Below are positions 62,003-64,000 of a DNA stretch of 64,000 bases, piece by piece (the stretch's first letter is position 1; each line of letters starts with the position of its first letter). The stretch spans positions 350,413 to 414,412 of the forward strand of contig NZ_JAHQZR010000001.1 in assembly GCF_019049105.1 (NCBI RefSeq). The letters are read 5' to 3'. The position numbers were made by a program, and so were the translations under genes. The DNA is from Leucobacter chinensis. GTDB lineage: Bacteria; Actinomycetota; Actinomycetes; Actinomycetales; Microbacteriaceae. Under the pieces are notes generated by a model. That model did not search any database. It had not been told where the DNA came from and worked only from the letters and a program-made list of their open reading frames with translations.

Positions 62003-63829
62003 GTGGACGAACGGGATGATGAGATGACAGGGCAGCTGGATGACGGCTCGCCGACCCCCGGCACCCACGCTGCTGAGCATCTTTCGCCCGCGTTTCCGGG
62101 CCGTGCCCCGTGGGGAACGGCAGGGTCGCTGCGTGCCTGGCAGCAGGAGGCGCTCGAGCGCTACTTCGAGACCGAACCCCGTGACTTTCTCGCCTCGGCA
62201 ACGCCCGGAGCTGGTAAGACGACCTTCGCGCTGAGGCTCGCCGCCGAGCTTCGTGGCCGCCGAACCGTCACCCAGATCATCGTTGTTGCCCCGACCGAGC
62301 ACCTCAAAGAGCAGTGGGCCGCTGCCGCTGCCCGTGTTGGCATCAGACTCAACCCGCAGTACTCGAACGCCGACGGGCAGAGTTACGGCCGTCACTTTCA
62401 CGGCGTCGTCGTGACCTACGCGCAGGTCGCGATGAAGCCAATTCAGCACCGCCTGCTCACTGACCGCGAGCCGACGCTCGTGATCATGGACGAGGTGCAC
62501 CACGGCGGTGATGCCCTCAGCTGGGGTGACGCGATTCGCGAGGCCTACAGCACCGCGACGAGGCGCCTGTCGCTCACGGGAACCCCCTTTCGCAGCGACG
62601 ACGCCGAGATTCCCTTTACTCTCTACCAGCCCCAGCCAGACGGCACGAGGGTTTCGATCACCGACTATGACTACGGCTACGGCAGAGCCCTCGCCGACGG
62701 CGTCGTGCGCCCGGTCGTGTTCATGGTCTACGCGGGCAAGATGCAGTGGCGCACCTCTGCCGGCGAGGTCATGGAGGCCCGGCTGGGCGAGGGCAACACG
62801 AAAGACATCACCTCGCAGGCGTGGCGCACCGCGCTCGACCCCGCAGGCGAGTGGGTCTCGCAGGTGCTGCGCGCCGCCGACGTTCGGCTTACCGAGACCA
62901 GGCTGCAGGTTCCCGACGCGGGCGGCCTCGTCATCGCGACCGACCACGCCTCGGCGAGGGCCTACGCGCAAATTCTCAAGAGCATCACGGGCGAAGACGT
63001 TGCGCTCATTCTCTCTGACGACGACACCGCGAGCGCGAAGATCGACGAGTTCTCAGAGGGCGAGTCACGCTGGATGGTCGCGGTGCGCATGGTGTCTGAG
63101 GGCGTCGACGTGCCGAGGCTCATGGTCGGCGTCTACGCCACGAGCTCGGCGACCCCGCTCTTCTTCGCGCAGGCCATCGGCCGTTTCGTGCGTTCGCGCC
63201 GCCGCGGCGAGGTTGCCTCGGTGTTCGTGCCGAATGTTCCCACGCTCATGCAGCTCTCGGCCGAGCTCGAGAAAGAGCGCAGCCACGTGCTCGACATGGT
63301 CGCGAAGGGCGACACCTGGGATCTCGAAGCGTCAATGCTCGACGCCGCCAACCAAGAGGATCGCGCGTCAGACGAGCTCACGAACGAGTTCGTCTATGAA
63401 GCGCTCTCGTCAGACGCCCACTTCGACCGGGCCCTGTTCGATGGCGCCGAGTTTGGTGGCTACGCCGAGGTTGGCAGCGAAGAAGAACTCGACTTCCTGG
63501 GGCTGCCAGGCCTGCTCGACGTACACGAGGTGCAGGCTCTCCTGCAGCAGCGCCAGGCACGCCAGGCGAAGCGCAGCGCGAACCGGCAGGGCATCGTCGA
63601 GCACGCCCCCGAAAAGGCTGAGGCCCCGCAAGCCCTGCACCGCACGCTCGGCGAGCAGCGCAAACTACTCAACAGCCTCGTCGGCCTCTACGCGAAGACC
63701 ACTGGTGAGCAGCACGGCCAGATCCACAACGAGCTGCGCCGCATCTGCGGCGGGCCGCTCGTCGCGAGCGCCTCGGTGACCCAGCTGCAGGCGCGCATCG
63801 ACGTGCTGCGCAAGCGCTTGCGACGGTAG
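62003..63829 (+). CDS. DEAD/DEAH box helicase family protein
   Basis: Superfamily 2 helicase or translocase. 608 residues. Walker A ATPGAGKTTFAL (about 65), DEVHHGG (motif II), SLTGTPFRSDD (motif III) and motif VI QAIGRFVRSRRRG. The C-terminal 150 residues are charged and of no known domain. GTG start placed 10 nt after GATAAT; an ATG at 62024 is the alternative. Divergent from the SGNH gene with overlapping promoters. A large reverse or +2 frame in the same region is a high-GC shadow. Confidence 0.85.
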   Translation: MDERDDEMTGQLDDGSPTPGTHAAEHLSPAFPGRAPWGTAGSLRAWQQEALERYFETEPRDFLASATPGAGKTTFALRLAAELRGRRTVTQIIVVAPTEHLKEQWAAAAARVGIRLNPQYSNADGQSYGRHFHGVVVTYAQVAMKPIQHRLLTDREPTLVIMDEVHHGGDALSWGDAIREAYSTATRRLSLTGTPFRSDDAEIPFTLYQPQPDGTRVSITDYDYGYGRALADGVVRPVVFMVYAGKMQWRTSAGEVMEARLGEGNTKDITSQAWRTALDPAGEWVSQVLRAADVRLTETRLQVPDAGGLVIATDHASARAYAQILKSITGEDVALILSDDDTASAKIDEFSEGESRWMVAVRMVSEGVDVPRLMVGVYATSSATPLFFAQAIGRFVRSRRRGEVASVFVPNVPTLMQLSAELEKERSHVLDMVAKGDTWDLEASMLDAANQEDRASDELTNEFVYEALSSDAHFDRALFDGAEFGGYAEVGSEEELDFLGLPGLLDVHEVQALLQQRQARQAKRSANRQGIVEHAPEKAEAPQALHRTLGEQRKLLNSLVGLYAKTTGEQHGQIHNELRRICGGPLVASASVTQLQARIDVLRKRLRR

Positions 63830-63859
63830 CGGGTCTCGCGGCCTCGCCGGTCGAATCTG

Positions 63860-63888
63860 GCGGCGGATCGTGCCGCGTGATCCGCCGC
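63860..63888 (+). terminator. hairpin after the helicase gene
   Basis: GCGGCGGATC and GATCCGCCGC form a 10-bp stem with a 9-nt loop, 30 nt after the stop. No T run follows. Confidence 0.45.
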
Positions 63889-63915
63889 GAAAGCGATTGC
63901 CGGGCTATGCTCGAT

Positions 63916-64000
63916 CGTTGGCGTCGTTGGCGTCGTTGGCGTCGTTGGCGTCGTTGGCGTCGTTGGCGTCGTTGGCGTCGTTGGCGTCGTTGGCGTCGTT
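63916..64000. repeat. perfect 9-bp tandem repeat at the window edge
   Basis: CGTTGGCGT repeated 9.4 times without a mismatch, continuing past the window. As 9 is a multiple of 3 it keeps frame. On the minus strand one frame reads (Asn-Asp-Ala)n and closes with Asn-Asp-Arg-Ala and a TAG at 63905-63907, which could be the C-terminus of a gene entering from outside. Other frames are also open, so coding is not established. Confidence 0.85.

Noticed and set aside
61979..62971. N-terminal extension of the SGNH hydrolase to 605 residues
   Set aside because: It runs antisense through the helicase gene with no conserved content; the hydrolase fold begins at the 61978 or 61957 start.
62508..63779. 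Long 423-residue frame inside the helicase gene
   Set aside because: It is the +2 shadow of a high-GC gene, with Arg/Ser-rich low-complexity translation and no domain; the helicase frame has all motifs.
63916..64000. CRISPR or plasmid iterons
   Set aside because: A 9-bp perfect tandem unit without spacers or a replication gene; simple sequence repeat is the better description.

Overview
The window is a stretch of core chromosome from a moderately high-GC actinobacterium, most likely a member of the Microbacteriaceae (Leucobacter/Gulosibacter-like). This is inferred from gene content and order: hrcA-dnaJ, aceE-fasR-fabD-fabH-acpP-fabF, and aroECKBQ-efp-nusB-pyr-gmk. It is also supported by frequent GTG starts, TANNNT -10 boxes with leaderless mRNAs, a LexA box of the TCGAA..TTCGA type and an actinobacterial mIHF domain. 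Genus is not certain. I see no insertion sequence, prophage, integrase or CRISPR array.

Layout. 1-7026 (+): a CIRCE-controlled hrcA-dnaJ unit runs into rsmE, a HIT hydrolase, phoH, ybeY, a CNNM/CorC protein and era. 7023-8828 (-): a DUF2207 membrane protein converges on era. 8863-10737: leuA sits behind a leucine-rich leader peptide and a hairpin. 10741-18083: a LexA box, ruvAB, yajC-secD-secF and the (p)ppGpp enzyme rel. 18100-19999 (-): an AbiEi-like protein and a DUF349 protein. 20058-25295 (+): rarA, rpsD, a 72-residue membrane protein and alaS. 25301-31051 (+): ruvX, mltG and the shikimate genes aroE-aroC-aroK-aroB-aroQ. 31057-41113 (+): efp-nusB, then the pyrimidine operon pyrR-pyrB-pyrC-PH protein-carA-carB-pyrF, ending in a fused mIHF-guanylate kinase. 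41117-43655 (+): a DMT transporter, PadR regulator and uppP. 43656-44041: a repeat-rich spacer and a CAU tRNA. 44144-51766 (-): fatty-acid synthesis genes with their putative activator fasR and pyruvate dehydrogenase aceE, so acetyl-CoA supply and FAS-II lie together. 51984-57794: ahpE, tRNA-Val, chaA, a MarR/AlkC-like pair divergent from an acyl-CoA ligase, and a deaminase. 57840-64000: a UvrA-like ATPase, gluQ, an SGNH hydrolase, a DEAD/DEAH helicase and, at the edge, a perfect 9-bp tandem repeat.

The most unusual item is carA at 35575-36051. It encodes only the N-terminal domain of the carbamoyl-phosphate synthetase small subunit and stops at the domain boundary, 24 nt before carB. The glutamine amidotransferase domain is absent, which predicts an ammonia-dependent enzyme in an otherwise complete pyr operon. 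Other points of interest are the leuA leader peptide whose mRNA probably begins at its own ATG, a set of genes whose start codon lies 6 nt after the -10 box, the mIHF-Gmk fusion, a PyrR-binding loop over the pyrR ribosome-binding site, and a gene whose start codon lies inside the terminator hairpin of its neighbour.
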